64,000 bases of DNA from Chitinophaga filiformis (GCF_023100805.1 NZ_CP095855.1:6613001-6677000); one strand, 5' to 3'; positions 34,485 to 44,406 are shown, numbered from the stretch's first letter. The notes: generated by a model from the sequence alone, not told the origin. Numbers and translations are program-made.

Positions 34485-35408
34485 CTACATGCTCAGGTAT
34501 TGCTGCATGGCTTCTTTCTTATAATCTGTAAAACTTCTCCCTGAAAAATTCTTGAAGAACTTACTGAAGTGTGCAATATCATCAAAGCCCAGGCTGTACG
34601 CAATCTCTTTCATGCTTGACCCGGAATAGGTAGCTTGTCTTTTAGCCTCCAGTACTACGCGCTGGCGAATGTGATGACTGGCTGGGAAGCCGGATACCTT
34701 TTTCACCATTTCATTCAGGTGATTGGGCGTCACCGCCAATTCATCAGCATAGTCGGCCACCAGTTTATAGACCATATATTTCTGTTCAACAATAGAAAAG
34801 AACCTGTTTACAAGCGACCTGTTCCCCTGTTTGGGGGCAGGTTGGGCAACGGGATTATACTGCCGGGTGAGATAGATCATGAAAATATTCAGGAGGCCTT
34901 TCAATATTTCGGCACGCAGCAGGAAAAAGTTGTCGTACTCCTTCAGCATCTTAACTACCAGATCTTCCATTTCCGTCCGCAGGTCTTCCGTCAGGCGGAT
35001 CACCGTCGTACCGGCCAGCTGGTGAAAGGAATTTGGATGAAAGATCAGGGACGCATTATCTTTCGGCATAAGCAGGAATTCCTGGCTGAAGGTGATAACA
35101 TAACCTTTTATGTTCCTGTTCAGTTTAAACTGGTGGATTTGTCCCGGAGTAAGGCAATATACCTGGTTAGGACCTACTTCCTGTTGTTCACCATCCACCC
35201 GGTACTGACCGTTTCCTTCCAATACCCATATCAGCTTAAAGCTGTTATGCTGGTGGGGGATATTGTTCATAAGATGATTGCTGGCCGCCCCCTCGTCCAG
35301 TTTATGGATCTTAAACAGCAAATCAGCTTTCTCAAGCTGCAAAGGAGGCTGTTCTGAGTGAGGATCCAGCGCGGTTTGCATATTACAGTAGTGAGTAGTT
35401 CTTGGCAT
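34485..35408 (-). CDS. AraC-family regulator (cupin sensor)
   Basis: A 307-residue regulator. An N-terminal cupin-like sensor (about 30-140; HNSFKLIWVLEGNGQYRVDGEQQEVGPNQVYCLTPGQIHQF in strands) is followed by the AraC double helix-turn-helix (about 205-300; VTPNHLNEMVKKVSG and SMKEIAYSLGFDDIAHFSKFFKNFSG). It is a close relative of the divergent gene at 35791, which shares the whole layout and long identical stretches in the DNA-binding domain. The pair presumably arose by duplication and may cross-regulate through the 382-bp spacer. Confidence 0.9.
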   Translation of the reverse strand: MPRTTHYCNMQTALDPHSEQPPLQLEKADLLFKIHKLDEGAASNHLMNNIPHQHNSFKLIWVLEGNGQYRVDGEQQEVGPNQVYCLTPGQIHQFKLNRNIKGYVITFSQEFLLMPKDNASLIFHPNSFHQLAGTTVIRLTEDLRTEMEDLVVKMLKEYDNFFLLRAEILKGLLNIFMIYLTRQYNPVAQPAPKQGNRSLVNRFFSIVEQKYMVYKLVADYADELAVTPNHLNEMVKKVSGFPASHHIRQRVVLEAKRQATYSGSSMKEIAYSLGFDDIAHFSKFFKNFSGRSFTDYKKEAMQQYLSM

Positions 35409-35790
35409 AATGTGTGGTTAATGGTTCCGAATGAATGACAATGTAATCACGTGTATAGAAAAACAAATCATATACCACTCACCTAATCATATGATATACA
35501 GCGAATTGATATTTTTTCTTCAATTGACAATTAACTATATTTAGCGATTTCACTGTTTTTATTCGCTTTATTTGGCGAAAATTGCCTCCGTTCTCTCAGC
35601 CCCGCATCGGGCGCCGCGTCAAAGCAGGCGACATTCCCCCGATCAGTAGTACGACATTTCGCCCCGGAAATGGTGATATAACGAAATATCGTGTTTCCTC
35701 TTTTCTTTCAAATAGGATAAAATACTGATTATCAGCATAAAATAATCGGGCACATATTTGGAAACATCCTGGACATAAACCCACTGTATT
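35409..35790. promoter_or_regulatory. Divergent AraC promoter region with direct repeats
   Basis: Two direct repeats AATCATATA (35466-35474) and AATCATATG (35485-35493) are offset by 19 bp, about two helical turns, as expected for AraC-family operators; the second lies inside the palindrome ATCATATGAT. Further right, CTGATTATCAG (about 35726-35736) is an 11-bp palindrome upstream of a CATATTTG element that nearly fits the -7 consensus for the plus-strand gene. No gene is present. Confidence 0.5.
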
Positions 35791-36678
35791 ATGAAGTTTC
35801 CGGAATATAGCTCCCTGCTGAAGAGTGAAAGTACTGACGCTGCCCTGCCTTTCAGGATTCATGCTATCCATAAAATGGGAGCGGATATAGCAGCTCACAA
35901 TATGATCCCGCACAAACAGCAATATGTCGAGATCATCTGGATCATTAAAGGTGGCGGCACCCTGGTTATGGACCTCGAGAAATTTACTTTGCAGGATAAC
36001 AGTATCTTCTGTGTTACGCCGGGGCAACTGCATCAACTGAAAGTTGATGAACTAACGGAAGGATATGTGATCTCTTTTACAGAAGCCTTCCTGCACATGG
36101 GGGAACAGGAATTTGACCTGATGTATAATTCGGGACTGTTCCAGTCATTCTCCCGGTCCGCGGGCATCAGGCTGGATAGTGATATTGCGGGAGAGATGCA
36201 GGAGATAGCACTTAAAATGCTGAAGGAAAGTAATAATGCGTACCTGTTCAAAACAGAGATGCTGCGCCGCTACCTGAAGATATTCCTGATATATGTTGCC
36301 AGGCAGTTCCAGGCCCCCTTACAAACGCTCATGCAGACCAGGAATATCGAGCTGGCGGAAAAATTCAAGTCGCTGGTGGAACTGCATTTTAAAACACACC
36401 GGAAGGTGGCGGATTATGCGAAACTGCTGGCGGTGACGCCTAACTACCTGAATGAGATCATTAAGAAGATCACCGCTTATCCGGCGAGCCATCATATCCG
36501 TCAGCGTATTATTCTGGAAGCCAAGAGAAGGGTGGCGTACGCTGATGAGTGTATGAAAGAAGTAGCGTGGTACCTGGGCTTTTCAGATATTGCACATTTC
36601 AGCAAGTTCTTTAAGAATGCAACGGGCACCACTTTTACTGAGTTCAGGAGGGAATGCCTTGTGCTGACAAGCAGCTGA
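35791..36678 (+). CDS. AraC-family regulator (cupin sensor), paralogue
   Basis: A 295-residue paralogue of the divergent gene at 34485-35408. The cupin part (QQYVEIIWIIKGGGTLVMDLEKFTLQDNSIFCVTPGQLHQL in strands) and the C-terminal helix-turn-helix pair (VTPNYLNEIIKKITAYPASHHIRQR; CMKEVAWYLGFSDIAHFSKFFKNATG) align closely with it. Conservation is highest in the DNA-contact region, so both may recognise similar sites. Regulated genes are unknown; no operon partner lies downstream. Confidence 0.9.
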   Translation: MKFPEYSSLLKSESTDAALPFRIHAIHKMGADIAAHNMIPHKQQYVEIIWIIKGGGTLVMDLEKFTLQDNSIFCVTPGQLHQLKVDELTEGYVISFTEAFLHMGEQEFDLMYNSGLFQSFSRSAGIRLDSDIAGEMQEIALKMLKESNNAYLFKTEMLRRYLKIFLIYVARQFQAPLQTLMQTRNIELAEKFKSLVELHFKTHRKVADYAKLLAVTPNYLNEIIKKITAYPASHHIRQRIILEAKRRVAYADECMKEVAWYLGFSDIAHFSKFFKNATGTTFTEFRRECLVLTSS

Positions 36679-37013
36679 GTGTCTTTGCCGGCGCCATTCC
36701 CGGGCATTCACTGTTTACTGCGTGGGATTGCCGGCACAACAACATTCCATGATTAATACAAGTTAAACCTCTATTCCTGCATTGTTGTAAAAGGTTTGAT
36801 TTTTCATCTTTGCAGTGTTATCAACAAGATATCGGATCATCAGCGAAAATTTAACCTGATATTTTTATCAAGTTGGCATTGGTTACCAAACGGCTGTTTC
36901 TATTCAGGAACAGCTTTTTTATTGATGATAAAAAATAATAGCGCCACAGGGCTGTGGCGCTATCGGGTTACAAACATTATATCTACCTATTACAACTGTT
37001 TCTGATCTTTTGT
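36679..37013. other. Intergenic gap with candidate small RNA and two hairpins
   Basis: A plus-strand -7-like element CATCTTTG (36805-36812) with a TTG about 20 bp upstream is followed about 75 bp later by the hairpin GGCTGTTTC...GGAACAGCT and a TTTTTT tract (to about 36921), with no open frame between. This may be a small RNA or only the AraC 3' end. At 36938-36963 ATAGCGCCACAG/CTGTGGCGCTAT is a strong terminator for the minus-strand efflux operon (U-rich on the minus strand). Confidence 0.45.
36931..36963 (-). terminator. Terminator of the RND efflux operon
   Basis: ATAGCGCCACAG (36938-36949) pairs perfectly with CTGTGGCGCTAT (36952-36963). On the minus strand the stem is followed by TATTTTTTATC. 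It lies 50 bp beyond the efflux outer-membrane gene stop. Confidence 0.8.
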
Positions 37014-38444
37014 CTATTTCCAACCACCTCCCAGGCTCCTGTACAGTTCAACGGAAGCGCTGAGCTGCTGACGGATAATATCTGCCTGCGTCAGTGAAGC
37101 TTCCAGTGATTTGCCCTGCGCGGTGACCACTTCCAGGTAATTGGCCATTCCACTGCGGAACAGCATTCTTGCCTGTACTACTGCCAGCTGGGTTGTATTC
37201 ACCTGTTCCGATGCAATTTGCTGCTGGGTTTTCAGCTTATCCAGCTTTACAAGCGAATTAGACACCTCTCCTATTGCATCCAGTGTTATCTGGCGGAACC
37301 GGATCACGGCCTCTTCGCGTTGTACCTTTGCCACTTCCAGGTTAGTTTTCAACTGTCCCCGTTGAAAGATGGGTTGTGTAATACTACCTGCTACGGTACC
37401 GAACAGGGAAGCAGGCAGCGTGAACCAGTCGCTGGCTTTGAAAGCATTTACGCCACCGCTTGCGGTGATATTCAGCGAAGGGTACATGCTGGCCTGCGCC
37501 ACGCCTACTTCCGCATTGGCGGCTTTCAATGCCATTTCCTGCGCCCTTACATCGGGGCGGTTGCTGAGCAGAGCCGCCGGTACGCCGGTGGGCAACAGTT
37601 CGCGCAACGGTGTACCTGTCAGGGTGGTGTTGTATGCTATGGTACCGGGCAGCTCACCTGCCAGTATGCGCAGGGTATTCTGCTCGATGGCCTTAGCCTG
37701 TTCCAGCTGCGGTATCAGCAGCGCAGCGGTTTGCCGTTGTGCAACTGCCTGTTGTACCGCCAGTTCAGTGGCTTCACCGGCTGTCTTTTGCAGCCGTATC
37801 ATCTGTACAATGGTATCGCTCAGGGAGACATTGCTGCGGGCGATATTCAGCTGGGCGTCCAGCATGAGCAGGTTGTAGTAACTGTTGGCAATATCGGCCA
37901 CCAGTCCTGTCTGCACTGCATGCATGCCTTCATACGTTTCCAGGTAGCTGGCCAGTGCGGCTTCCTTGCGACGTTTTATTTTTCCCCATACGTCTATCTC
38001 CCAGGACAGGCCTCCGCTGAGACTGTAGTCTTCAATATGATCTGTACCGAGGAAAGTATTGAGGCTGGTACCGTTTAAACTGTTCTTCGAAGGGATGGAA
38101 GTAGACGCTGCAGCCTGGAGATTCACAGCAGGCAGCCAGCCTAATTTTGCCTGTTTCAGATATGCCTGTGCCGTTTCTATTCGTTTCAATGCCAGCTGCA
38201 GATCATAGTTCCCGCTCAGCGCCCTTCCTATTAATCCCTGAAGAGTGGTATCTGTAAAAAACTGTTTCCATTCTATTGTTGCAATACTGCTGTCTGCCGT
38301 CGTAGTAGCGGCAAGGACAGTGTCGCTGTACTGGTTCGGCAGCGCCAGTGCGGGCCGTTCATAATTACGGCCCACCCGGCACGCTGCAAATCCTGCAACT
38401 ATAAAGAAAGAGACGATTTGAATCCTGATATATTTTAGTGTCAT
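37014..38444 (-). CDS. RND efflux outer-membrane lipoprotein (OMF, NodT/OprM type)
   Basis: A 476-residue TolC-like channel protein with a lipobox (GFAAC, Cys22). Family landmarks: RVGRNYERPALALPNQY near the N-terminus, two related OEP repeats (LQLALKRIETAQAYLKQAKLGWLPAVNLQAAAS; LLSNRPDVRAQEMALKAANAEVGVAQASMYPSLNITASGG), and the end of the barrel VELYRSLGGGWK. It forms the outer-membrane exit duct of the tripartite pump with the adjacent RND and MFP genes. The 33-bp spacing to the RND gene implies one operon. Confidence 0.94.
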   Translation of the reverse strand: MTLKYIRIQIVSFFIVAGFAACRVGRNYERPALALPNQYSDTVLAATTTADSSIATIEWKQFFTDTTLQGLIGRALSGNYDLQLALKRIETAQAYLKQAKLGWLPAVNLQAAASTSIPSKNSLNGTSLNTFLGTDHIEDYSLSGGLSWEIDVWGKIKRRKEAALASYLETYEGMHAVQTGLVADIANSYYNLLMLDAQLNIARSNVSLSDTIVQMIRLQKTAGEATELAVQQAVAQRQTAALLIPQLEQAKAIEQNTLRILAGELPGTIAYNTTLTGTPLRELLPTGVPAALLSNRPDVRAQEMALKAANAEVGVAQASMYPSLNITASGGVNAFKASDWFTLPASLFGTVAGSITQPIFQRGQLKTNLEVAKVQREEAVIRFRQITLDAIGEVSNSLVKLDKLKTQQQIASEQVNTTQLAVVQARMLFRSGMANYLEVVTAQGKSLEASLTQADIIRQQLSASVELYRSLGGGWK

Positions 38445-38477
38445 CCTGTTTTTCTTTATGCTTTAATATTAAATGCG

Positions 38478-41400
38478 CTATACTGTTGCATCTCCTGCCA
38501 ATTCAGGCGAAGCAGCTTTCAGCGGTTTGCCGCTGATCTTCTCCTGCAAATACTGGAAAACGATGAACAGCACCGGGATCGCAAAGACACCCAGTATTAC
38601 GCCCGTCAGCATACCTCCGGCAGCGCCGGTACTGATGGAACGGTTACCCAGCGCGGAAGATCCTGTTGCACGCATCAATGGTGTCAGACCCGCCACAAAG
38701 GCGAAAGACGTCATCAGGATAGGACGTAAACGCAGGCGTGATGCTTCCAGCGCGGCCGCCAGCAGTCCCATACCATTACGGCGCCGCTGCACGGCATATT
38801 CCACGATCAGGATGGCGTTCTTCGCCAGCAACCCTATCAGCATGATCAAACCTACCTGTACATATATGTTATTGTCGATACCAAACATGTTAATGAACAG
38901 GAATACGCCGAAAATACCCAGCGGGATAGACAATATCACTGAGAATGGCAGGATATAACTTTCATACTGTGCTGACAGCAGGAAGTATACGAACACAAGA
39001 CACAGGAGGAAGATGATACCTGCCTGTCCGCCCGCCGCAATCTCTTCTTTGGTCATACCTACCCATTCATAGGAATATCCTCTTGGCAGGTATTGCTGTG
39101 CCACTTCTTCCACTGCCTTGATGGCATCACCGGAACTGTAACCAGGTTTAGGCTGTCCGTTGATGGTCACTGCATTGAACAGGTTATTGCGGGTCACAGT
39201 TTCAGGACCATACACCCTTTCCAGTTTCACAACAGCATTCAGTGGTACCATTTCCCCTCCATTGTTCTTCACATAGATGCCGTTCAGCGATTCCGGTTGT
39301 GCACGGGAAGGCGCCTCTGCCTGTACGATGACACGATAGTATTTACCAAAGCGGTTAAAATCAGATGCGAAGGTACTACCATAGTATACCTGCATCGTTT
39401 GCAGCACATCTGACACAGATACGCCTAATTGTTTCGCCTTTGTTTCATCTATCTCCAGGTTATATTGCGGGTTGCCGGCATTGAAAGTGGTAAATGCAAA
39501 AGCGATCTCCTTACGTTTCATCAGCTCACCGATGAAACCATACGCAGTATTGGCCAGTTTATCCAGCGGACCACCGGTACGGTCCTGCAGGATCACCTCA
39601 AAACCATCCACGTTACTGAAACCAGGTACTGTTGGCATGTTGAACATAAAGATGCTGGCTTCCTTGATATTGGCAAGCCTTGCCTGCATCATGCCCATCA
39701 CATCTTTCAGATCTTTTGCCTGTCCGCGGTCCTCATGCTTTTTCAGTTTCACGAAACCAATTGCATAGGCAGAGCTGTTGGAGTTGGTGAGCAGGTTGAA
39801 GCCGGAAACACTCAGGTAAGTATTCACCGCTTCCATTGCCTTCATTTCCTTCTCTACCTTGTTCACCACTTCCTGTGTACGTTGCAGGGAAGTACCCGGA
39901 GGCATGGTCACAGAGTATACTACGAAACCGTTATCTTCTGTCGGTATGAACCCGGTAGGTGTTCTCTTCACTAACCATGCAGTCACACCCAATATCAGTA
40001 ACAGTGCCCCGATAGGTATCCACTTACGTTTCACCAGGAAGCGTATACTGTTGATATATTTATTGGTCACTGCTTCAAAACCTGTATTGAAAGCCTTGAA
40101 GAAGCGGCTGCCGAAGCCTTTGGTATAAGCGGCGCCATGTACATCTTTGCTGTGATTGTTTTTTAGCAACAGGGCGCACAATGCAGGGCTCAATGTCAGG
40201 GCGTTCAGCGCCGAGATCAGGATCGCGATGGCCAGTGTGAAGGCAAACTGCCGGTAGAACACCCCTGCCGGTCCCTGCATGAAACCAACCGGAATGAACA
40301 CGGCGGCCATTACCAGGGTAATGGAGATGATCGCCCCGGAGATCTCCTGCATACTGGTGATCGTTGCAGTACGCGGCGTCATATTGATATGCTCCATCTT
40401 CGTATGGACGGCTTCCACGACCACAATGGCATCGTCCACCACAATACCAATGGCCAGTACCAACGCAAACAGCGTCAGCAGGTTGATCGTAAAGCCGAAC
40501 AGCTGCATGAAGAAGAAGGTACCAATAATGGCGACAGGTACGGCTATGGCCGGGATCAGCGTAGAGCGGAAGTCCTGCAGGAAGATGAACACCACAATAA
40601 ATACCAGTATGAAGGCTTCTATGAGCGTATGTTTCACCTGGTCGATCGATTCATCCAGGTATTCTTTGGTGCTATAGATATTGAAGTAGTCGACGCCCTG
40701 TGGGAAAAGGCCTGCCGCCTTTTTCATCAGTTCGTTCACCTGTGTCTGGATCTCATTGGCGTTTGAACCGGCGGTCTGATAGATGGCGATACCGATACCA
40801 TACTTACCATTCACGTGTGTATCACTGCTGTAAGTAAAGGAACCGAATTCAACACGGGCCACATCTTTCAATCGCAGGAGAGAACCGTCAGCATTTGCTT
40901 TCAGCACGATGTCCTCATATTGTTCATTCTGGTTACGTTTACCTTTATATTTTATCACATATTCGAATGCTTCCTTGCTGCTTTCGCCAAAGCGGCCGGG
41001 CGCGGCTTCCAGGTTCTGTTCCCTGATAGCGGTCAATACGTCCTGCGGGGACAGGTTGTTGGCAGCGAGGCGGTCGGGGCGCAACCATATACGCATGGAA
41101 TAGTCTTTGGCGCCAAACACCATTGCCTGTCCTACCCCGGTTACACGCTGTATTTCCGGGATGATGTTGATCTTCGCATAGTTCTGCAGGAATTTCTCAT
41201 CATATTCTTCCTGATCGCTGATCAGGTTCACCACCATGATCATACTGTTCTGTTGTTTCTGCGTGGTGATACCGGCGTTCACTACTTCTACAGGAAGCAG
41301 GCTGGTAGCCTTGGAAACGCGGTTCTGCACGTTTACTGCCGCCAGATCGGGATCTGTACCTAATTTGAAATATACGGTCAGCGTCATGGAGCCGTCGTTG

Positions 41401-41648
41401 TTGGAAGTGGAGGTCATGTAGGTCATGTTTTCCACACCATTCACCGCTTCTTCAATAGGGGTAGCTACAGAACGGGCTACGACTTCTGCGTTCGCACCAG
41501 GGTAAGAGGCTGTAACAGCCACGCTGGGCGGCGCGATATCGGGGAACTGTGTAACTGGCAAGGTGGCCAGGGACAATAATCCCAGTAACACCAGTATGAT
41601 GGAAACCACCGTTGCCAGTACGGGCCTTTCTATAAATTTTCTTAACAT
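38478..41648 (-). CDS. RND multidrug efflux permease (HAE1 family)
   Basis: A 1056-residue inner-membrane proton antiporter, full length for the AcrB/HAE1 family. It starts MLRKFIERPVLATVVSIILVLLG and keeps the proton-relay Asp pair in GIVVDDAIVVVEAV, the GxxxGGS-type A motif near 390-400, and AKNAILIVEYAVQRR in the second half. Twelve membrane segments and two large periplasmic loops are evident from hydrophobicity. Expected substrates are hydrophobic drugs or metabolites. It sits between the MFP (100-bp gap) and OMF genes. Confidence 0.96.
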   Translation of the reverse strand: MLRKFIERPVLATVVSIILVLLGLLSLATLPVTQFPDIAPPSVAVTASYPGANAEVVARSVATPIEEAVNGVENMTYMTSTSNNDGSMTLTVYFKLGTDPDLAAVNVQNRVSKATSLLPVEVVNAGITTQKQQNSMIMVVNLISDQEEYDEKFLQNYAKINIIPEIQRVTGVGQAMVFGAKDYSMRIWLRPDRLAANNLSPQDVLTAIREQNLEAAPGRFGESSKEAFEYVIKYKGKRNQNEQYEDIVLKANADGSLLRLKDVARVEFGSFTYSSDTHVNGKYGIGIAIYQTAGSNANEIQTQVNELMKKAAGLFPQGVDYFNIYSTKEYLDESIDQVKHTLIEAFILVFIVVFIFLQDFRSTLIPAIAVPVAIIGTFFFMQLFGFTINLLTLFALVLAIGIVVDDAIVVVEAVHTKMEHINMTPRTATITSMQEISGAIISITLVMAAVFIPVGFMQGPAGVFYRQFAFTLAIAILISALNALTLSPALCALLLKNNHSKDVHGAAYTKGFGSRFFKAFNTGFEAVTNKYINSIRFLVKRKWIPIGALLLILGVTAWLVKRTPTGFIPTEDNGFVVYSVTMPPGTSLQRTQEVVNKVEKEMKAMEAVNTYLSVSGFNLLTNSNSSAYAIGFVKLKKHEDRGQAKDLKDVMGMMQARLANIKEASIFMFNMPTVPGFSNVDGFEVILQDRTGGPLDKLANTAYGFIGELMKRKEIAFAFTTFNAGNPQYNLEIDETKAKQLGVSVSDVLQTMQVYYGSTFASDFNRFGKYYRVIVQAEAPSRAQPESLNGIYVKNNGGEMVPLNAVVKLERVYGPETVTRNNLFNAVTINGQPKPGYSSGDAIKAVEEVAQQYLPRGYSYEWVGMTKEEIAAGGQAGIIFLLCLVFVYFLLSAQYESYILPFSVILSIPLGIFGVFLFINMFGIDNNIYVQVGLIMLIGLLAKNAILIVEYAVQRRRNGMGLLAAALEASRLRLRPILMTSFAFVAGLTPLMRATGSSALGNRSISTGAAGGMLTGVILGVFAIPVLFIVFQYLQEKISGKPLKAASPELAGDATV

Positions 41649-41748
41649 AATCTTGTTGCATTAGTTGTTGATCCGGATGTCTGAAGCGTAATTGCCCTAT
41701 ATGGCCGTTATGCGCCATTTAAAGGGCTCCGATGCTGTCTGCGATCGC

Positions 41749-42933
41749 TTAGAGCGGTCTTGCTTTCAGCAGACTATCCAGTGATATTGGTTGTGGCTGT
41801 ATAACAACGCCATCGCGGAGACGATCCAGGCCTGTATAGACGATCGCTTCTCCGGGCGCCACACCTTTTTCCACGAAATAATAAGCGTTACTCTTACCTG
41901 ATACTTTGATAGGTTTGCTGACTACCTTATTACTGTCGCCAACAGTAAAAATGAATACTTTGTCCTGCAACTCGAATGTAGCTTCCTGTGGCACCACCAA
42001 TGCAGCAGGAAACGATTCAGAGATCTTCACTTTACCGGTATTACCGGAGCGCAGCAATCCGTTAGGATTTGGAAATACTGCACGGAAGCTGACAGCGCCC
42101 ATTGTTTTGTCGAACTGACCTTCCATGGTTTCAATACGGCCTTTCTCAGGATAGATGGAGTTGTCGGGCATGACCAGTTCCACAGGAGGTAATTGTTTTA
42201 CTTTTTCTGCGATGGTGTTGCCTTTCACTTTGTCTTTGAACTGGAGGAAGTCAACTTCACTCATGGAGAAGTAAGCATACACTTCGTTCACATCGGAAAG
42301 CAATGTGAGTGGTTGTGTTTCGCTACGTCCTACGAGGCTGCCTATTTTATAAGGGATGCGGCCAATGTATCCGTTCACCGGTGCGGTGATCACTGTATAT
42401 CCGACGTTGATACGTGCATTGCTGACCATCGCCTGTGCCTGTGCGACATTCGCTTTTGCGGCCTGTAAAGCAGCGGTAGCGGTTTTCAGTTGTACGTCAG
42501 AAACAACGTTATTGTCTACCAGCGGCGTAAGCCTGGATACTTCGAGTGCAGCTTTCTGTTCGTTAGCTTCTGCAGCAGCGAGGCTGGCAGCTGCATTGCT
42601 GAGCTGCTCACGGTAAGGACGATCATTGATGCGGAAGAGCGGCTGGCCTGCTTTCACATAAGCGCCTTCATCCACAAAGATCTTGTCGAGATAGCCATCT
42701 ACCTGTGCGCGGATCTCCACGTTCACCCGGCCTTCGAGTGCGGCGTTATATTCACGATAGGTAGTAGCAGGCACTGCTGCAGCCTTGAATACAGGCAATG
42801 CAGTGGGAGGAGGAGGAGCTCCATCTGATCTGGCGGAAGAAGAGGTGCAACCTGATAATACTGCCATAACAATTAAGCTATAGAGAAAGCCCGCAGGCTT
42901 TTGTTTGTAAATGAGCTGAAATAAATGGTTCAT
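41749..42933 (-). CDS. RND efflux membrane-fusion lipoprotein (MFP/AcrA type)
   Basis: A 394-residue periplasmic adaptor. The start ATG 42933 gives a signal peptide with lipobox VLSGC; the frame runs to 42972 without support. Family features: biotinyl-lipoyl-like strands around EIRAQVDGYLDKIFVDEGAYVKAGQPLFRINDRPY, the coiled-coil hairpin (LSNAAASLAAAEANEQKAALEVSRL...), then a beta-barrel with GRIPYKIGSLVGRSETQPLTLLSD. It bridges the RND permease and the outer-membrane channel. First structural gene of the efflux operon. Confidence 0.95.
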   Translation of the reverse strand: MNHLFQLIYKQKPAGFLYSLIVMAVLSGCTSSSARSDGAPPPPTALPVFKAAAVPATTYREYNAALEGRVNVEIRAQVDGYLDKIFVDEGAYVKAGQPLFRINDRPYREQLSNAAASLAAAEANEQKAALEVSRLTPLVDNNVVSDVQLKTATAALQAAKANVAQAQAMVSNARINVGYTVITAPVNGYIGRIPYKIGSLVGRSETQPLTLLSDVNEVYAYFSMSEVDFLQFKDKVKGNTIAEKVKQLPPVELVMPDNSIYPEKGRIETMEGQFDKTMGAVSFRAVFPNPNGLLRSGNTGKVKISESFPAALVVPQEATFELQDKVFIFTVGDSNKVVSKPIKVSGKSNAYYFVEKGVAPGEAIVYTGLDRLRDGVVIQPQPISLDSLLKARPL

Positions 42934-43273
42934 ACGGTTTGTTTTTCTTGATAATTGACAATAGCATTCCATGCTGCAATCCTTATTGGCGATTTCAGAT
43001 ACATTGTGGAGCTATGGGCAAATCCTGCCTAGCCCTTTCCAAGGTGGAAGGAAAGGAAACAGTAGTTGTCACGTAGTAAGCACTACGGGGTAGATTTACA
43101 CTTTAAAATTTTAAAAACTGCTAAGAGAAATAGTTTCCGGCGGTTAGCAGAAAGAGAATTTGAACTTCATGAGCTTGCGGTTTTAGTTTGACGGTTGCTA
43201 AAACAGTTTATTCCTATCGATAACTACAAAAATAGAACGTATGGTTTTGAAAATCGTTTAACAAATTACGGTA
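42934..43273. promoter_or_regulatory. Promoter region of the efflux operon
   Basis: No gene. A minus-strand TATTTTTG (43234-43227) fits the -7 consensus but lies about 290 bp from the MFP start. CGTAGT-AAGC-ACTACG (43072-43087) and CTTTCC/GGAAAG around 43035-43056 are short inverted repeats that could be operators or the AraC gene's terminator. Confidence 0.4.
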
Positions 43274-44155
43274 TTAGTTGTACTTTTCCCGGATGCTTCT
43301 CTGAAAAGACGCTGGTGTTGCGCCTGTATGTTTTTTAAAGAAACGGTTGAAATATCCGTCATCTTCAAAGTTCAGTTGTCCTGCTATTTCCTTGATGCTA
43401 TGCTCGCCCCAGTACAGTAACCGTTTTGCTTCGGTTATACGTTTCTCATCTATGATCTGTTTGGCTGTTTTTCCCATGGCAGATTTGATGGTATCGTTCA
43501 GGTGCCCTGGTGTTACGAACATCATATCTGCATAGTGTGCTACCTGCGTTTTATCTTTATAGTGAATGTCGGACAGCTCGTTGAACTGCCGTACGATACG
43601 GTTAGGCAATGTATCTGACTGAATAGATGCGATGTCGAGCTGTGGCAATCTTGCCGTTGCGGCCATAAAAGATTTCAGCTGACTACGGATGATCAGTTCA
43701 CTCAGCGGCTGAGGGTTCTCTATTTCTCTCAGCATCAGGCGGGCGAAACTCATTAACTCTTTTAACTGGCCATCCGTCAGTTCAATCACTGCTTTTTCAA
43801 ACAGGCATCCCCAGCATATCATACCACTGGCAGACGTCTCTGGTATCAGGAATTCCTGTGAAAAAGAGATGTTCACAATTTCTGACAGGCTATCTCCGCT
43901 ATGCTGATGTATCTGGTCGGGTGCGAGCAAGATCAGCGCAGGTGCTTTCACAGTATATTTTTCGAAATCAATATATTGTACGCTTTCGCCTGACAACAGC
44001 AGGGTAAGGCTATAGTTAGAGCGTCTGTGGGGCTCTGACATATCCCCAGGTTGTACCAGATATGTAGTACGGTCAATATGAAATCCTCTCACCGGATTAC
44101 CAGGCCTGTTAACGTCGGCATAGTTGTAAACGGGTATCAATACATTATTCCTCAT
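43274..44155 (-). CDS. AraC-family regulator upstream of the efflux operon
   Basis: A 293-residue regulator: cupin sensor (about 35-120; RRSNYSLTLLLSGESVQYIDFEKYTV; LAPDQIHQHSGDS) and an AraC helix-turn-helix pair (about 195-290; VAHYADMMFVTPGHLNDTIKSAMGK and SIKEIAGQLNFEDDGYFNRFFKKHTG). Its direction and position directly before the MFP gene suggest that it controls the pump. The gap upstream of it (44156-44437) contains direct repeats TGATCAGACAG (44203-44213) and TGATCGGACAG (44229-44239) and the MarR palindrome at 44395-44406. Confidence 0.92.
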   Translation of the reverse strand: MRNNVLIPVYNYADVNRPGNPVRGFHIDRTTYLVQPGDMSEPHRRSNYSLTLLLSGESVQYIDFEKYTVKAPALILLAPDQIHQHSGDSLSEIVNISFSQEFLIPETSASGMICWGCLFEKAVIELTDGQLKELMSFARLMLREIENPQPLSELIIRSQLKSFMAATARLPQLDIASIQSDTLPNRIVRQFNELSDIHYKDKTQVAHYADMMFVTPGHLNDTIKSAMGKTAKQIIDEKRITEAKRLLYWGEHSIKEIAGQLNFEDDGYFNRFFKKHTGATPASFQRSIREKYN

Positions 44156-44394
44156 AACACTTGGCGATTTGTTATTAATAATGGTTCTAACAGTAAATAA
44201 GGTGATCAGACAGACTGATTAGACTAATTGATCGGACAGAAGCAGGTGGTAACAAGTAGTATTAACGTATAGTACAAATATGGTGGTACAAAAGTATAAA
44301 TTCCACTCACATTTTCTAGCAATCCATTGAATTTTAATTTGGCTTGATAATTTAATACTATACGATTCTTGCTACATTTCAATACCATATTTAA

Positions 44395-44406
44395 TTAGCC
44401 GGCTAA
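44395..44406. promoter_or_regulatory. Second MarR-type palindrome TTAGCCGGCTAA
   Basis: A perfect 12-bp palindrome, identical to the one before the MarR gene and part of a longer match (ATTAGCCGGCTAAATAA). It lies 240 bp upstream of the AraC start, between MarR's stop and the AraC promoter, and is probably a MarR binding site controlling the AraC/efflux genes. A minus-strand TACTTTTG (44296-44289) lies between it and AraC as a possible -7 element. Confidence 0.65.

Noticed and set aside
38473..41421. Several plus-strand open frames across the efflux operon
   Set aside because: They are shadows of the RND gene on the opposite strand, rich in unlikely residue mixtures and without motifs.
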